Origin: Euryhalocaulis caribicus | Lineage (GTDB): Bacteria > Pseudomonadota > Alphaproteobacteria > Caulobacterales > Maricaulaceae | Assembly: GCF_000412185.1 (NCBI RefSeq) | Contig: NZ_ASJA01000008.1 | Coordinates: 62,001 to 126,000, forward strand | DNA length: 64,000 bases | Reading direction: 5' to 3' | Shown here: positions 31,108-40,614 of the stretch, piece after piece | How the letters are laid out: each line of letters starts with the position of its first letter | Position numbering within the stretch: position 1 is the stretch's first letter | Program-made: the position numbers and the translations under genes | The notes under the pieces: model-generated | What the model was told of the DNA's origin: nothing | Databases searched by the model: none | Seen by the model: only the letters and a program-made list of their open reading frames with translations

Positions 31108-34100
31108 ATGCCGGAAAAAACCGCGCCTTCTTTCGATCCTTCAATCTACAAGGATGCTCCGATGGCGACCGCGGTTTTCGATCGCGAGCTCCGCTATCTG
31201 TTTGCATCCGACCGCTGGTACCAGGATTACGGGCTGGCCGGTCAGGACATAATCGGCAAGTCGCACTACGAGATATTTCCCGAAATTCCGGAAGACTGGC
31301 GCGCATTGCATCGCCGGACGCTGGCGGGTGAAACGCTGAGCGCAGAGGCCGATCCTTTCCCGCGCGATGACGGCAGCCTGGACTGGGTGCGCTGGAAGAA
31401 CGCTCCGTGGCGGGATGAAAACGGCGAAATTGGCGGGATGATCATGTTCACCGAGGTGATCACTGATCAGGTCCTGATGCGCCGCGCTTTCGAGCATGCA
31501 ACGGACGGCGTGGCGCGCATCAATGCGCGCGGAAAATATGATTTCGCGGATGAGGGTTTTGCCGGACTCGTGGACCGGAACCGCGAGGCATTGAAAGGCA
31601 TGCGCTGGTCCGAGGCGTTCGAGACGGGTGAAGAATTCGACCTTTCCGCCTTGCTGAAACGGAGCGGGGAGAGCCGTATTGTCCGCACATTGCGCACGCG
31701 CGCGTCCGATGGCGGCCAGCGCGCCCTTCGCCTGACCATTGTCGGCGACCTGACCCGGGAGGGCGATTATGGCGGATATTCCGTATTCGCCGAGGATGCG
31801 ACCGAAGAACAGGCGCAGAAAGAGTCCGAGCTTCGTCAGGCGGAATGGCTGAAACTGACGGAGACGATTGCGGAAATCGGCCACTGGTACGTGGATCTGG
31901 AGGCAGGGACGGTCTTCTGGTCCGATCAGGTTTACAGGATCCACGGCCTCGCGCCGGGCGAATATACGCCGGTTCTGGACAAGGCGATCGAGTTCTATCA
32001 TCCCGACGACCGCGCCGACGTGACGCGATTTATCGAGGCGGCGATCGAGCAGGGAACCGATTTCGAGTTTGAACGCCGTATTCTCACCGCCGCCGGCAAT
32101 CTCCGCTGGGTGGCGTCCAAGGGCGAATGCCGTCTTGATGAACGGGGAAGGACCATCGCCCTGTTTGGCGTGTTCCAGGATATTACCGAACGCCGCCGCA
32201 ACGAAGCCGAAATTCGCGAGACCAAGACGCGCTATGAAACGGCCATGTCCGGGGCGCAAATCGGGTTCTGGGAAATAGACCTGGAAGGGGATGGCTATTA
32301 CTGGACGCCCCTGATGCGCCAATTGCTCGGATGGCCGAAAAGCCAGCCGCTCAATAGCGCGGCGCTGGAAAAACTGGTGCATCCGGAAGACCGGGATACC
32401 GCCGTTTTCCTGTTATCTCCCGGCGCGGCCGAAGCGGGAAAGTACAGCGCGACAATCCGCCTGAAGCGTGAAGACGGCGAATACAGCCATATCGCTTTCC
32501 GGGGACGGGCGGAGGCCGAAGAGAGCGGGAAGGTCGTCAAGCTCTCCGGATCGTTTGTCGACGAGACCCAGGAGCATAAAGGCCGGCTCCTTCGGGAGCT
32601 GATCTGGAAAACGCTGACCGACCAGGCGATGGGCCTGAACGACAAGATTCAAAATATCCTGATTGAGGCCAGCCGTTATTTTGAACTTGAATTCGGGATC
32701 GTCGCTCATATCGAAAACGGCGACTATCTGGTTGAAAACGTCGTTGCGCCAGCAGGCGAATTGAGTGTCGGCGACCAGTTTGAAGTTGAAAACACTTATT
32801 GCATCCATGTCCTGAACGCCGATGGCGTGCGCGCTTTCCATCACGTGGCCAACAGCGAAATACGCAGCCACCCCTGCTACAAGATGTTCGGACTGGAAGC
32901 CTATATCGGCGCGCCTTTGTTTGTGGACGGCGTGCGGTACGGAACAGTCAATTTTTCCAGCCCCACGCCCCGCGCGCGCGATTTCACGGCGCAGGATATC
33001 GTGCTGGTCGAACTCATCGCCAACTGGCTGGGATACGAGATTTCACGCCGCCGCACGCTGGAAGAACTCGCCGAGAGCGAGGAACGCTTTGCGCTGGCCG
33101 CGGAGGGGACGGGCGTCGGTATCTGGGACTGGCAGGATGTCACGACCGACGAGGAAATCTGGTCGGATCAATTCTACAGGCTTCTGGACTACGCCCCGGG
33201 CGAAATCGAGGCTTCGGTAGAAAGTTTTCAGAAGCTTCTGCACCCGGACGATCATTCGCGGGCGTTCCAGAGGCTGGAGCAGCACTTCGCCGGCGAGGGC
33301 GATTTCCAGGTGGAGTATCGTCTCAACACGAAAAAACGCGGGTTCCGGTGGTTCCTGGGCACCGGACAGGCGGTCTGGGACAAAACCGGCGCGCCCCGCC
33401 GCATGATTGGGTCGATCCTTGATATTGACGACCGCAAGCGCGCGGAAAGCCTGAAAAGCGAATTCGTTTCAACGGTTTCGCACGAATTGAGAACCCCCAT
33501 GACGTCCATCATGGGGGCGATCGGTCTTGTCAGGTCGGGTAAGTTCGGCGCCTTGAATGAGCGCGCCGAACAATTGCTGGGCATTGCCGAGAAGAACGGA
33601 CAGCGTCTGGTCCGTCTGATCAATGACCTGCTTGATATCGAGAAGATTGAGGCGGGCAAGCTGGAATTCGCCAAGCGGCGGATTTCGGTCTCCGAACAGG
33701 TTCATGAAGCGGTCGAGCAGAACCAGACCTATGCGGCTGAACAGAGGTGCGAGGTCTCCCTGACCGACAACACGCAGGGCGTGACCGTGTGCGCGGACCC
33801 GGACCGGTTGCAGCAGGTTCTGGTCAATCTCCTGGCCAACGCGGCCAAATTCACCGGCGAGGACGGACGGGTCGAGATGCGGATAGAATCCGACGACGAC
33901 AACGTCTCCATCTCCGTCACAGATAATGGTCCGGGCATTCCAGAGGACAAGCTGGATGCGATCTTCAATCGCTTTGTGCAGGCGGACTCGGGCGATACGC
34001 GCACGAAAGAGGGAACGGGGCTGGGGCTGTCCATCTCGAAAGCAATCGCCGAGGCGCACGACGGAACGATCTCGGTCTCCAGCCCGCCGGGAGAGGGCGC

Positions 34101-34590
34101 GACCTTTACCCTGACATTGCCGCTCTGGAAGGATAATCCGCAGGCTGCGCCCCGGGAGGGAAGCTCCGGCGCCGTCAAGATGGATTCCAGCCGTCCGCTT
34201 ATTATCCATATCGAAGATGACCAGGACACCAATTCCCTGCTGCGGCATCTGGTCGATGACTTTGCCGATGTCGAGGTTGCGCCGACCTTGCGGGACGCCG
34301 AACGCCGCCTGGAGCGGCAGGATTACGACCTGGTGGTGCTCGATCTTCAGCTTCCGGACGGCTCCGGGGAAGAAATTATCGAGTCCTTCGAACGGAACCG
34401 GCGGCGCACGCCTTTCATTGTCTATTCGGTGTTTGATTACACGCGGGAAAATCCGCCCGGTTTCATCCAGTCGCGCCTTGTGAAATCCCGGGTAGAAAAC
34501 GAACAGCTGCGCAACAGCATCATCCATGCTCTGGATTTGCCTGCGGGCGCTAACAAAGAGAATGACTCAGAAAAGGGGCATTCCGCCTGA
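31108..34590 (+). CDS. Hybrid sensor histidine kinase with PAS, GAF and receiver domains
   Basis: A 1160-residue cytosolic-looking kinase with no clear membrane span. Order by inspection: PAS repeats at about 15-125, 130-250, 255-370 and 375-500; a GAF-like domain at about 505-655 (with ENTYCIHVL and HPCYKMFGLEAYIGAPLF); a fifth PAS at about 660-780; HisKA with His792 (SHELRTPM); an ATPase domain (NLLANAAKF, DNGPGI, GTGLGLSI); and a C-terminal receiver with Asp1079 (VVLDLQLPDGSG). Many PAS units suggest integration of several signals (light, redox or ligands not identifiable here). It overlaps the next regulator start (TGATG). It should feed an Hpt phosphorelay. Confidence 0.92.
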   Translation: MPEKTAPSFDPSIYKDAPMATAVFDRELRYLFASDRWYQDYGLAGQDIIGKSHYEIFPEIPEDWRALHRRTLAGETLSAEADPFPRDDGSLDWVRWKNAPWRDENGEIGGMIMFTEVITDQVLMRRAFEHATDGVARINARGKYDFADEGFAGLVDRNREALKGMRWSEAFETGEEFDLSALLKRSGESRIVRTLRTRASDGGQRALRLTIVGDLTREGDYGGYSVFAEDATEEQAQKESELRQAEWLKLTETIAEIGHWYVDLEAGTVFWSDQVYRIHGLAPGEYTPVLDKAIEFYHPDDRADVTRFIEAAIEQGTDFEFERRILTAAGNLRWVASKGECRLDERGRTIALFGVFQDITERRRNEAEIRETKTRYETAMSGAQIGFWEIDLEGDGYYWTPLMRQLLGWPKSQPLNSAALEKLVHPEDRDTAVFLLSPGAAEAGKYSATIRLKREDGEYSHIAFRGRAEAEESGKVVKLSGSFVDETQEHKGRLLRELIWKTLTDQAMGLNDKIQNILIEASRYFELEFGIVAHIENGDYLVENVVAPAGELSVGDQFEVENTYCIHVLNADGVRAFHHVANSEIRSHPCYKMFGLEAYIGAPLFVDGVRYGTVNFSSPTPRARDFTAQDIVLVELIANWLGYEISRRRTLEELAESEERFALAAEGTGVGIWDWQDVTTDEEIWSDQFYRLLDYAPGEIEASVESFQKLLHPDDHSRAFQRLEQHFAGEGDFQVEYRLNTKKRGFRWFLGTGQAVWDKTGAPRRMIGSILDIDDRKRAESLKSEFVSTVSHELRTPMTSIMGAIGLVRSGKFGALNERAEQLLGIAEKNGQRLVRLINDLLDIEKIEAGKLEFAKRRISVSEQVHEAVEQNQTYAAEQRCEVSLTDNTQGVTVCADPDRLQQVLVNLLANAAKFTGEDGRVEMRIESDDDNVSISVTDNGPGIPEDKLDAIFNRFVQADSGDTRTKEGTGLGLSISKAIAEAHDGTISVSSPPGEGATFTLTLPLWKDNPQAAPREGSSGAVKMDSSRPLIIHIEDDQDTNSLLRHLVDDFADVEVAPTLRDAERRLERQDYDLVVLDLQLPDGSGEEIIESFERNRRRTPFIVYSVFDYTRENPPGFIQSRLVKSRVENEQLRNSIIHALDLPAGANKENDSEKGHSA

Positions 34591-34976
34591 TGACCGAGCT
34601 CAAAAGAATTTCCTGCGTAGAAGATGACGCCGATATTCGCGCCATTCTGGAACTGGCCCTGGTGGATATTGGCGGTTATCAGGCCACCCTGTTCGCTGAT
34701 GGCCACAAGGCTCTGGAGGGGCTGGCGGGGGCCGATCCACAATTGATTTTGCTGGATATGATGATGCCCGGCATGAACGGGCTGGAGGTTCTGGAAGCGC
34801 TCAAAAACGACGGCGGCCAGCCTGACGCGCCGGTTGTTTTCATGACCGCCAAGGCGCAGCCTGCCGAAGTTCAGCAATATATCGCGGCCGGGGCCGTAGA
34901 CGTGATCGTCAAACCCTTCGACCCGATGACGCTGAGCGTGGACATACAGAAAATCTGGTCCCGCGTGATCGCCTGA
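34590..34976 (+). CDS. Single-domain response regulator
   Basis: A 128-residue receiver protein: VEDDAD (10-15), phospho-acceptor Asp56 (LLDMMMPGMNG), Thr86 and Lys108 (VKPFDP). No output domain. Translationally coupled to the kinase by a one-base overlap (TGATG), so it forms a three-gene operon of regulator, hybrid kinase and regulator. It ends ten bases from the 3' end of the convergent deacetylase gene. Confidence 0.92.
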   Translation: MTELKRISCVEDDADIRAILELALVDIGGYQATLFADGHKALEGLAGADPQLILLDMMMPGMNGLEVLEALKNDGGQPDAPVVFMTAKAQPAEVQQYIAAGAVDVIVKPFDPMTLSVDIQKIWSRVIA

Positions 34977-34985
34977 GCGGCGCGA

Positions 34986-36857
34986 TCAGGAACGCTCCTC
35001 GCCTGATGTGAAACGGATTTCGTTGTCGCCCTTCATCGGGCCGAGCAACAGCTTTCCATCCGAATAGGTTGTTCCCTCAGGCAATGCCCCGGAAGGCGTC
35101 CAGCTTTCTGGAAGCGTGATCGTGACGCCGCTTACCGCCGCCGGCGCATCAATGCTCACGACCAATGTTTCCGCCTCCCGGACCACGTCGATTTCCATCG
35201 CGTCACGGGCCGCCCACCACGCGCCATATTGTTCAAGCGTCCCGAACCAGGCGAAGGGTTCAATGGCGGGAATAATCTCCTCCAGAAATCTTAGTTTCCC
35301 GTCCAGAACATCGGGGTGGGTCAGGATGATGAATACGCCGCCATATTCGCCCAGCGTGCGCGCCAGCTGAATGGCGCTGTCGACGCGTTCCTCCATTGGC
35401 GGGGGAATTTCGTCCTCCACCGCGATTGGAAACTGGTAGATGCCGGTCTGTCCTCCATATTTCCTGTCATAGGTCATCTGGTAGGGCAGGTGGGTCAGGA
35501 CATTCCCCGCCGTGACTGATGAGGCAAAACGGTAGCCGGAGGACTCGAGCGCCTGCGGCATGGTGTTGGGCGTCGCCAGATAACCGGGGCGAAACGACAC
35601 GACGTCCTGGCCGGTGATCGCTTCCAGCAGATATTTGCTGACACGCATTTCGCCCAGCACGGTGGCGCCCTGGGTTTCGCCTTCGCCCACCACGCGCGGC
35701 TGGTATTCCGGATAGCGTTCGCGGCCATCGCCCAGAGGCAGGCTGGCATAAGCATCGGTATGGCTGACGGAGTGGCTGGCGACCTCCATCCCTTCATTGG
35801 TCAGCGATTCGACAGCGGCCAGCGTGGTGTCGTTGAAGAAGCCCTGATCGAAATAGTCCCGGTAATATTTCGTCTGGATGAAAAACGTGCCCGTCAGGCC
35901 GCGCTCCGCCAGAAGGTCGCGGTAAGCGCCCATATTCAGAATCGACCGGGAATAATCGACGTCGAATGAAACGATCGCGGCGAGTTGCTTGCCGGCTGGC
36001 GCCGGATGGATGGTGGCGGCCAGCGGTTCATGGCGCCGGTAAATATCCCTGATGATGCGCAGCCAGGTATCGACCGAAGGCTCATAGGCATTGGCGTAGG
36101 TGCGCGACGCCCCGGCGTCCCGGTCGTTCTGTGCTTTCAGGATGAAAAACCCCAGATCGAAACCAAGCGCATAGGCCGCGCCGCCCTCGGGACGGTGGTT
36201 GACGATAAAGGCCGCGTCGCCGTCCTGGTAACTGGCGAGAACGGTTCCGGCGCCCGAAAATTCCTGGGCGCCGATCCAGGTTTCGGGACGGTCCGGATTG
36301 CCCAGCCGGACGGTCTGCTCGCGCGGATCGTCGAGAAAGGCGGTCTCCGTATTTCCGGGAGCAAAGACAACTTCGTAATTCTCACGGGTTTCGACCGCGG
36401 ATTCGAAGCCGAACAGATCCTGCATGCCGCCGCCTAGGATTTGGGTTGCGAACAGGACGCCGCCGGATTCGACGTGCGCCCGCAGCAGGTCCAGATCCGG
36501 GCCGGAAACGGCGCGCCCTGAAATGAGAGGATAGGCGATCACCATTTCGTGGCGCACGGCCTGGCTGGCGTCGTCGGTGATTGTAAAGGGCACGCCGATG
36601 GATTTCAGGCCATGGGCGAGACCCAGCCATGCGGAGTCTGACTGGGTGAGGAAAATCGCCAGCCGGGCCTCTTCGCCGCCGGAATAGTCGCGCCAGTCCG
36701 CGGCCGAAAAGGCCGCCACCTGGCTGTCCTGCAGCGGACCTTCAAATTCTCCGAACGCTTCCAGGGGCGTGCGCCGCCCCAGAAGGATAGCGGTCACGAC
36801 GGCGATCAGGACGAGGATCACACCGAAAAAGATAATCAGGCGCCAGCGGGGACTCAT
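34986..36857 (-). CDS. Membrane-anchored NodB-type polysaccharide deacetylase
   Basis: A 623-residue protein. Residues 7-26 form an uncleaved N-terminal membrane anchor; the rest should be periplasmic. Residues 40-275 look like a glutamine-amidotransferase or ThuA-like Rossmann region (AHVESGGVLFATQILGGG). The deacetylase domain (about 290-545) has the NodB motifs: SFDVDYS (Asp299/301), SHSVSH (His362, His366, metal ligands), FRPGYLATP (423-430) and ILTHPDVLD for the late His. A beta-rich C-terminus follows. Such enzymes remove N-acetyl groups from GlcNAc-type exopolysaccharide, as PgaB/IcaB do. It diverges from the polysaccharide operon across a 154-base control region. Confidence 0.85.
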   Translation of the reverse strand: MSPRWRLIIFFGVILVLIAVVTAILLGRRTPLEAFGEFEGPLQDSQVAAFSAADWRDYSGGEEARLAIFLTQSDSAWLGLAHGLKSIGVPFTITDDASQAVRHEMVIAYPLISGRAVSGPDLDLLRAHVESGGVLFATQILGGGMQDLFGFESAVETRENYEVVFAPGNTETAFLDDPREQTVRLGNPDRPETWIGAQEFSGAGTVLASYQDGDAAFIVNHRPEGGAAYALGFDLGFFILKAQNDRDAGASRTYANAYEPSVDTWLRIIRDIYRRHEPLAATIHPAPAGKQLAAIVSFDVDYSRSILNMGAYRDLLAERGLTGTFFIQTKYYRDYFDQGFFNDTTLAAVESLTNEGMEVASHSVSHTDAYASLPLGDGRERYPEYQPRVVGEGETQGATVLGEMRVSKYLLEAITGQDVVSFRPGYLATPNTMPQALESSGYRFASSVTAGNVLTHLPYQMTYDRKYGGQTGIYQFPIAVEDEIPPPMEERVDSAIQLARTLGEYGGVFIILTHPDVLDGKLRFLEEIIPAIEPFAWFGTLEQYGAWWAARDAMEIDVVREAETLVVSIDAPAAVSGVTITLPESWTPSGALPEGTTYSDGKLLLGPMKGDNEIRFTSGEERS

Positions 36858-36899
36858 TCAGGTTTCATTCATTCGTGTTCACTCATTTCCAGCCTCACC

Positions 36900-36981
36900 G
36901 TGAGACGTCGAGGTATATAAAGTCTCACTGAAACTGACTGTAATTGGTAATCTGTGTGCAACCTGTGTCCGCTAATCTGTG
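36900..36981. promoter_or_regulatory. Divergent control region with inverted and direct repeats
   Basis: The 154-base gap between the deacetylase and the RR/polysaccharide operon contains an inverted repeat GTGAGAC (36900-36906) / GTCTCAC (36922-36928), centres 22 bases apart, around a TATATAA stretch that could be a -10 box. A direct repeat TAATCTGTG occurs at 36948-36956 and 36973-36981, 25 bases apart. Both spacings are near two or more helical turns, as for dimer-binding regulators. The regulator is not known. Confidence 0.5.
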
Positions 36982-37011
36982 GTCTGGGGGAGACGAGAAA
37001 CAGGAGGCGGT

Positions 37012-37392
37012 ATGCCGCAACAGAAAATTCTTGTCGCCGACGATGACGAGCTGCTGATCGGCCTGTTGTCACACCGGCTATCGGTGAAGGGTTTTGAGGT
37101 CCTGACCGCCAAGACCGGCGTGGAGGCGCTGGAGGCCGCGCGCGCCGAACGTCCCGATCTGATTGTTCTGGATGCGATGATGCCGGTCATGGACGGGTTT
37201 GCGGTGCTTCAGAATCTCAAGGCGGATGACCAGACCCGCGACCTGCCGGTGGTGATGCTGACCGCGTTGCGGGACGAAAAGAACATCGTTTCCGCCCTGG
37301 AAGACGGCGCCGAGGATTACCTGGTGAAGCCGTTCTCTCCCGACGAACTGGTCAGCCGGATCAACCGCACGCTTAAAAAGCTCGCCGCCTAG
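37012..37392 (+). CDS. Single-domain response regulator heading the polysaccharide operon
   Basis: A 126-residue receiver protein: ADDDE (9-13), phospho-acceptor Asp54 (IVLDAMMPVMDG), Thr84 and Lys106 (LVKPFSP). ATG 37012 follows a textbook AGGAGG site; the longer frame from 36979 lacks one. It overlaps the YaiO-like gene by one base, so it is the first gene of a tightly packed five- or six-gene operon. Without a DNA-binding domain, it probably controls the machinery by direct contact (for example with the HEAT-repeat protein) or passes phosphate to the Hpt protein. Confidence 0.92.
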   Translation: MPQQKILVADDDELLIGLLSHRLSVKGFEVLTAKTGVEALEAARAERPDLIVLDAMMPVMDGFAVLQNLKADDQTRDLPVVMLTALRDEKNIVSALEDGAEDYLVKPFSPDELVSRINRTLKKLAA

Positions 37393-38495
37393 TGGCGCTG
37401 GCCGGTCTTGCATATGCGGGCGCCATGCTGATTGCGGCGCAGGGCGTGGCGGAAACGCCATACCAGGCCGGAATGGACGCACGGGCGGACGGCGATTTCG
37501 CCGCCGCGGCAGGATATTTCCGTGAGGAAGTCGACCAGCAGCCGCAGAATTCGGACGCCTGGGTCCAGCTGGGCCTGAGCCTGATTCCGCTGGAGCGATA
37601 TGATGAGGCCGCCGCAGCATTCCGGCGCGCCCTTGAGCTTGCCCCTGATTACCAGGACGCCCGGATCGGTCTGGCGCGGCTGGCCTTCTACCGGGGGGAT
37701 TATGAAGAGGCAAAGCGCCTGGCCCGACAGGCGGGCGACCGCGATGACGCGCGGGCCTTGCTGGCCCAGATCGAGGCCGCAGAGGCCGCAAACAGCGCAA
37801 ATCCCTGGCGCGCCGACCTGACCGTTGGCCGCAGCGAACTGACGCAGGATTTGCCGGGGTGGACCGAAGCCAGCGCGGCGCTGGGGCGCCGGGTCAGTGA
37901 TCGGGCGAGCGTAACCGGTCTGGTGGAATACGCCCGGCGCTTCAGCGATGAAGATGTGTATCTGCAGGCGCGCTGGGATCAGCGCATCCGACCAAGGGTT
38001 GCGGCGTATGTCGCCCTGGGCGGCGCGCCGTCCGCCGATTTCCGTCCGGAACTTGCCGCGCTCGCGGGGATAACATTTCCCCTGACCGGAGACGCCGGAG
38101 ATGCGCGTGGTCTATACGGCGTTTTGAGCGGATCGGCCGCGCGCTATCAGACCGGCGAAGTCGCCGGACTGACGAGCGGTCTCCGCTATGTCTTTACCGG
38201 CGATCAGGCGCGCATGGGCGCAAACTTGATTACGCTTGTCGACGAAAACAACGACACGCGCCACGGGTTCGCATTGAACGCCGAATGGCAGTTCGCCGGC
38301 CCGGCGCGCCTGATACTGGGCTATGCGGATGCGCCCGAGACCTCCGAAAACGTCACCATTGACGTTCAGTCATATACGGCGGGCTTGCGTTACGATGTAA
38401 ATGACCGTGTCGGGATTCAGGCCTATTTCATCCACGAAAAGCGGTCCGCCTATGACCGCTCAGGGGTGGTTCTGGGGACCAGCTGGCGGTTCTGA
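37392..38495 (+). CDS. YaiO-family TPR / outer-membrane beta-barrel protein
   Basis: A 367-residue protein from GTG 37392 (overlapping the regulator stop). It has a signal peptide (LAYAGAMLIAAQGVAETPY, cut near Ala21). Two to three TPR units follow (DFAAAAGYFREEVDQQPQNS, YDEAAAAFRRALELAPDYQD, DYEEAKRLARQAG; residues 30-125), then alternating beta strands to the C-terminus, which ends in the outer-membrane signature SWRF with terminal Phe. YaiO proteins are small outer-membrane barrels, and PgaA combines TPRs with a barrel for export of deacetylated PNAG. By that analogy it is the export pore of the operon. Confidence 0.87.
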   Translation: MALAGLAYAGAMLIAAQGVAETPYQAGMDARADGDFAAAAGYFREEVDQQPQNSDAWVQLGLSLIPLERYDEAAAAFRRALELAPDYQDARIGLARLAFYRGDYEEAKRLARQAGDRDDARALLAQIEAAEAANSANPWRADLTVGRSELTQDLPGWTEASAALGRRVSDRASVTGLVEYARRFSDEDVYLQARWDQRIRPRVAAYVALGGAPSADFRPELAALAGITFPLTGDAGDARGLYGVLSGSAARYQTGEVAGLTSGLRYVFTGDQARMGANLITLVDENNDTRHGFALNAEWQFAGPARLILGYADAPETSENVTIDVQSYTAGLRYDVNDRVGIQAYFIHEKRSAYDRSGVVLGTSWRF

Positions 38496-39550
38496 TGGAC
38501 CTTTCCCTGCTCCTGTTATTGTGGGCGTCGTCGATCCTGCTGGCCGGCGCGTCATTGGTGCTGATGCTGGTCTTGATCATCCTGCGCTGGCTGCGGTCGA
38601 TACGGATGCGCCGGGACAAACAGATCAGGGACGCCCTTTTCCATGAATTGATGATGGCCGGGGAAGAGGCCGGCGAGCAGGCCGATGTTCCAGAGACTCT
38701 GGTGAAGCGTCCGCGAATTACCGCGCAGGTTCTGCTTGAATTTTCGACTCTGGTGCGGGGCGGGGAATTCGAAGCCGCGCTCGACAAGCTGCGGCGTGCG
38801 GGCGCCGAGCGGCGCATCCTGGCCCTGCTGACCAGCCGTAACCGGGAAGATTGCCTGGCCGCGGCGGAGGCGCTGGGTTTCTTTGGCACGAAACAGGCGC
38901 GTGACGCGCTGACAAACGTGCTGTCCCGCCGGGTCAGCCTTCGTCTGAAAATCGCCGCGGGGCGCGCTTTGCTGGCGATGGGGGAGAGGCCGGATATCGG
39001 CGATCTGCTCTCTGCCTTCGATATCGATGACACGGTCGCGCCGGGCGAGCTCTCCGCCATACTCACAGCAATCGCAACCGGCGAGCCCGAGGTGCTGAGC
39101 CATCGGCTTGAACAGGATATTGATCCGCCCTCGGTGCGGGCGATGATGATCGACGTGATGGGCCGCGCCAGGGTCTATGGCGCGCTGCCCCTGCTTCTGA
39201 GCGAGGCGTGCAACAGCGATGTCCGCATCCGCGCGGCCGCTGTCGACGCTCTGGGACGCCTCGGGCTGCCAGAGGCGAAGGAGACGCTGGCCGCGGCCAT
39301 CGACGACCCCGAACCGGACGTGCGGGCGGAAGCGGCGGAAGCCATTGGCCAGGCGGCGCTGGTCGATTTGATGCCCGCGCTTGAAGCCCGTCTGTCCGAT
39401 TTCGATTGGGGCGTCCGTTTCCGTGCGGCGAATGCGCTGGTCGAGCTTGGCGAGGATGGCCGGAAACGGCTGCGCCTGATCGCCGACGGCAAGGGAGAGC
39501 GAGGCGCCCGAACAGCCGCGCTGGTGCTGGCCGAAAGGGCGATGGCATGA
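38495..39550 (+). CDS. Membrane-anchored HEAT-repeat protein
   Basis: A 351-residue protein: one N-terminal transmembrane helix (about 4-33, LLLLLWASSILLAGASLVLM), a charged linker, then at least five HEAT repeats from about residue 100 (for example AAAVDALGRLGLPEAKETLA, AEAAEAIGQAALVDLMPALE, RAANALVELGEDGRKRLRLI). The repeats should face the cytoplasm and act as a scaffold. The start overlaps the previous stop by one base and its end overlaps the glycosyltransferase start (ATGA), arguing for a stoichiometric complex. A partner role equivalent to PgaD or a PilZ-type regulator is inferred. Confidence 0.85.
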   Translation: MDLSLLLLLWASSILLAGASLVLMLVLIILRWLRSIRMRRDKQIRDALFHELMMAGEEAGEQADVPETLVKRPRITAQVLLEFSTLVRGGEFEAALDKLRRAGAERRILALLTSRNREDCLAAAEALGFFGTKQARDALTNVLSRRVSLRLKIAAGRALLAMGERPDIGDLLSAFDIDDTVAPGELSAILTAIATGEPEVLSHRLEQDIDPPSVRAMMIDVMGRARVYGALPLLLSEACNSDVRIRAAAVDALGRLGLPEAKETLAAAIDDPEPDVRAEAAEAIGQAALVDLMPALEARLSDFDWGVRFRAANALVELGEDGRKRLRLIADGKGERGARTAALVLAERAMA

Positions 39551-40605
39551 GCGCATTGGCGGGTTTCGACTGGGAACAGATTGCGCGCTGGACCGCGCTG
39601 GCCATCATTCTGGTGGGGCTGGCCCAGAATGCGCTTTATCTCATACAGCTTCTGATCGCGGGCCGGGCGCTGTCTGCGGACCCTCCCGTCAGGCGGTCGG
39701 CTATCCTGTGGCGGCGATACGCCGATCTGGCGCCTCCGATCTCGCTGCTATCGCCCGCCTTCAACGAGGAAATGACCATCGTTCAGAGCGTGCGGTCGCT
39801 GCTTTCCCTGCAATACCCCTCTTATGAGGTGGTGGTCATCAATGACGGTTCCAAAGATTCGACCCTGCAGCGTCTTATCGACGGGTTCGATCTGAAGCCT
39901 GTCTCCAGGGCCTATGATCTTGCGATTGATCATGAGCCGATCCGCGGCGTCTATGGATCGGAGCGGATTCCCCGGCTGGTGGTGGTCGACAAGGAAAACG
40001 GAGGCAAGGCCGACGCCCTGAACGCCGGGATCAATATTTCCCGCGCGCCGGTGCTTTGCTCAATGGACGCGGATTCGATCCTTGAACCGGACTCCCTGCT
40101 GCGCGCCGTTCGCCCGTTTGTCGAGGATCCGGGGCGGGTGATCGCGGTCGGCGGCACGGTGCGCCTTGCCAATGGCTGCACCATCAGTGATGGCCGCGTG
40201 ACGAAAATCGGAGTGTCGCGAAACCCGCTCGCCCTGCTGCAGACGGTGGAGTATCTGCGCGCCTTCCTGATGGCGCGGCTGGCGTGGAGCCGTATTGGCG
40301 CGCTGACCATCATTTCCGGCGCGTTCGGCCTGTTCCGCCGTGAGCCTGTGTTGCAGGTCGGCGGTTATACGCGCGGCACGGTGGGCGAGGACATGGAGCT
40401 GGTCGTGAAGCTTCATCGTTACATGCGCCGCGAAAAGCGGGATTACCGCATTGCCTATATCCCGGAGCCGGTATGCTGGACCGAAGCGCCGGAATCGCTG
40501 CGCGTTCTAGGACGCCAGCGGGCGCGCTGGCACCGGGGCTCCCTTGAGACCTTTTTCCGGCACCTGGGCATGTTCCTGAACCCGCGTTACGGACGTGTGG
40601 GCTAG
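39547..40605 (+). CDS. Processive family 2 glycosyltransferase, catalytic part (split by amber)
   Basis: A 352-residue product. One or two N-terminal membrane helices (about 18-40) precede a GT-2 domain with all signatures: DGS (Asp100), DAD (174-176), TVGED (catalytic-base Asp282) and QRARW (324-328), the Q-x-x-R-W of processive BcsA/PgaC-type synthases. The frame ends at TAG 40603-40605, but the same frame continues after it with the membrane region that these enzymes need (see the next entry). Without the TAG one 475-codon enzyme would result. So this is either a nonsense mutation, a sequence error, or a two-part enzyme made by reinitiation. It makes a beta-linked polymer by family. Confidence 0.85.
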   Translation: MSALAGFDWEQIARWTALAIILVGLAQNALYLIQLLIAGRALSADPPVRRSAILWRRYADLAPPISLLSPAFNEEMTIVQSVRSLLSLQYPSYEVVVINDGSKDSTLQRLIDGFDLKPVSRAYDLAIDHEPIRGVYGSERIPRLVVVDKENGGKADALNAGINISRAPVLCSMDADSILEPDSLLRAVRPFVEDPGRVIAVGGTVRLANGCTISDGRVTKIGVSRNPLALLQTVEYLRAFLMARLAWSRIGALTIISGAFGLFRREPVLQVGGYTRGTVGEDMELVVKLHRYMRREKRDYRIAYIPEPVCWTEAPESLRVLGRQRARWHRGSLETFFRHLGMFLNPRYGRVG

Positions 40606-40614
40606 ATCGGCTTC

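Noticed and set aside
40603-40605. Recoding of the TAG in the glycosyltransferase as pyrrolysine or another special amino acid.
   Set aside because: Nothing in the window supports amber recoding; many other genes here end in TAG, so a mutation, an error or reinitiation is simpler.
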